DNA of 5,907 bases from an uncultured Lachnospiraceae bacterium (GTDB lineage: Bacteria; Bacillota; Clostridia; Lachnospirales; Lachnospiraceae): positions 1 through 5,907 of the forward strand of contig CAMWKA010000127.1 of assembly GCA_947174725.1 (NCBI GenBank), written 5' to 3'. The notes beneath the pieces are model-generated. The model was not told the origin of the DNA, ran no database searches, and saw nothing but the letters and a program-made list of their open reading frames with translations. A program made the position numbers and the translations under genes. Shown here piece by piece: positions 5,592-5,907 of this stretch (its first letter is position 1; the number at the start of each line of letters is the position of its first letter).

Positions 5592-5907
5592 TCAATTTTC
5601 TGTAATGCCAACTGTCAGATCAAATTCTTTATTGATCATTTTCAAATACCGTTCTTTGTATCCGGCCGCAAGCAGCATAGGGGCATAAGCGTCTCTGCCG
5701 CTGATATGAAACATATACGGATACGCTTCAAAATGCTGTTGATAATCCCTGACGAAGGCAAGGATTCCCTCCTGGATCTCCCTGATTCCCTCCGGATTAC
5801 TTTCCGGTTTCTGGAATTTCAACTCCACCACCCCGAATTTGTTAAAATAAAACCCTTTAAAAGAAGGCTGTTCCGATGAGGTAAGCAGTTCAAAATATAC
5901 ATTATAC
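5592..5907 (-). CDS. C-terminal part of an unrecognised protein, 5' end outside the window
   Basis: An open frame enters at the right edge and runs about 105 codons to TGA at 5592-5594. GTG 5831 could act as a start, but the frame is protein-like upstream of it (YNVYFELLTSSEQPSFKGFYFNKFGVVELKFQ region, seen in parts), so the gene very probably begins beyond the window. The visible part is soluble and mixed, with many aromatics. It includes SNPEGIREIQEGILAFVRDY, then AYPYMFHISGRDAYAP, LLAAGYKERYLKMINKEFDL and a short tail. No membrane segment, repeat or catalytic motif stands out, and I cannot assign a family. It is the last gene of its transcript, given the terminator at 5520-5558. Confidence 0.75.
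   Translation of the reverse strand, partial: YNVYFELLTSSEQPSFKGFYFNKFGVVELKFQKPESNPEGIREIQEGILAFVRDYQQHFEAYPYMFHISGRDAYAPMLLAAGYKERYLKMINKEFDLTVGITEN

Noticed and set aside
5514..5879. Plus-strand open frame of 121 codons
   Set aside because: It starts in the terminator hairpin and is antisense to the right-edge gene; no ribosome site.
1..5907. Mobile element, CRISPR array, phage or defence system
   Set aside because: No transposase, integrase, spaced direct repeats, tRNA-linked attachment site or defence gene is seen; composition is even across the window.

Overview
The window looks like chromosomal DNA from a Clostridia species, most plausibly Lachnospiraceae. This rests on the moderate GC content, the strong Shine-Dalgarno sites, a methionine synthase reactivation domain encoded as a separate protein, a DUF1653 protein with a long C-terminal extension, and a degenerate J-domain/TPR protein. 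The family placement is inference; no rRNA or other marker gene is present. Every convincing gene lies on the minus strand, so transcription runs from high to low coordinates.

In transcription order: (1) the C-terminal part of an unrecognised protein enters at the right edge and stops at 5592. It is followed by a clear intrinsic terminator (5520-5558). (2) A small protein with one N-terminal membrane segment (5034-5438) stands alone, followed by a compact pair of hairpins (4970-5025) that looks like an intergenic repeat. (3) A very good sigma-A-type promoter (4909-4937) drives a DUF1653 protein (4162-4839), and mutY (2945-4063) follows after a 98-base leader with potential RNA structure. (4) A 166-base gap carries a large imperfect inverted repeat and a weak promoter candidate just ahead of metF (1903-2778). 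Next come a stand-alone cobalamin-dependent methionine synthase reactivation protein (stop at 1143) and, 17 bases later, a J-domain-like/TPR protein that runs off the left edge.

Functionally, metF and the reactivation protein belong together. MetF makes 5-methyltetrahydrofolate, and the reactivation protein should rescue oxidised cobalamin on a methionine synthase that is not encoded here. MutY is base-excision repair housekeeping. The roles of the DUF1653 protein, the J-domain protein, the small membrane protein and the right-edge protein cannot be deduced from sequence alone.

No mobile element, CRISPR array, tRNA, rRNA or phage gene was found. I see no convincing new multi-gene system. The more interesting signals are the metF operator-like inverted repeat, the twin-hairpin element, the mutY leader, and the J-domain gene tightly coupled to the methionine synthase reactivation gene. 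No gene-free stretch exceeds 300 bases.
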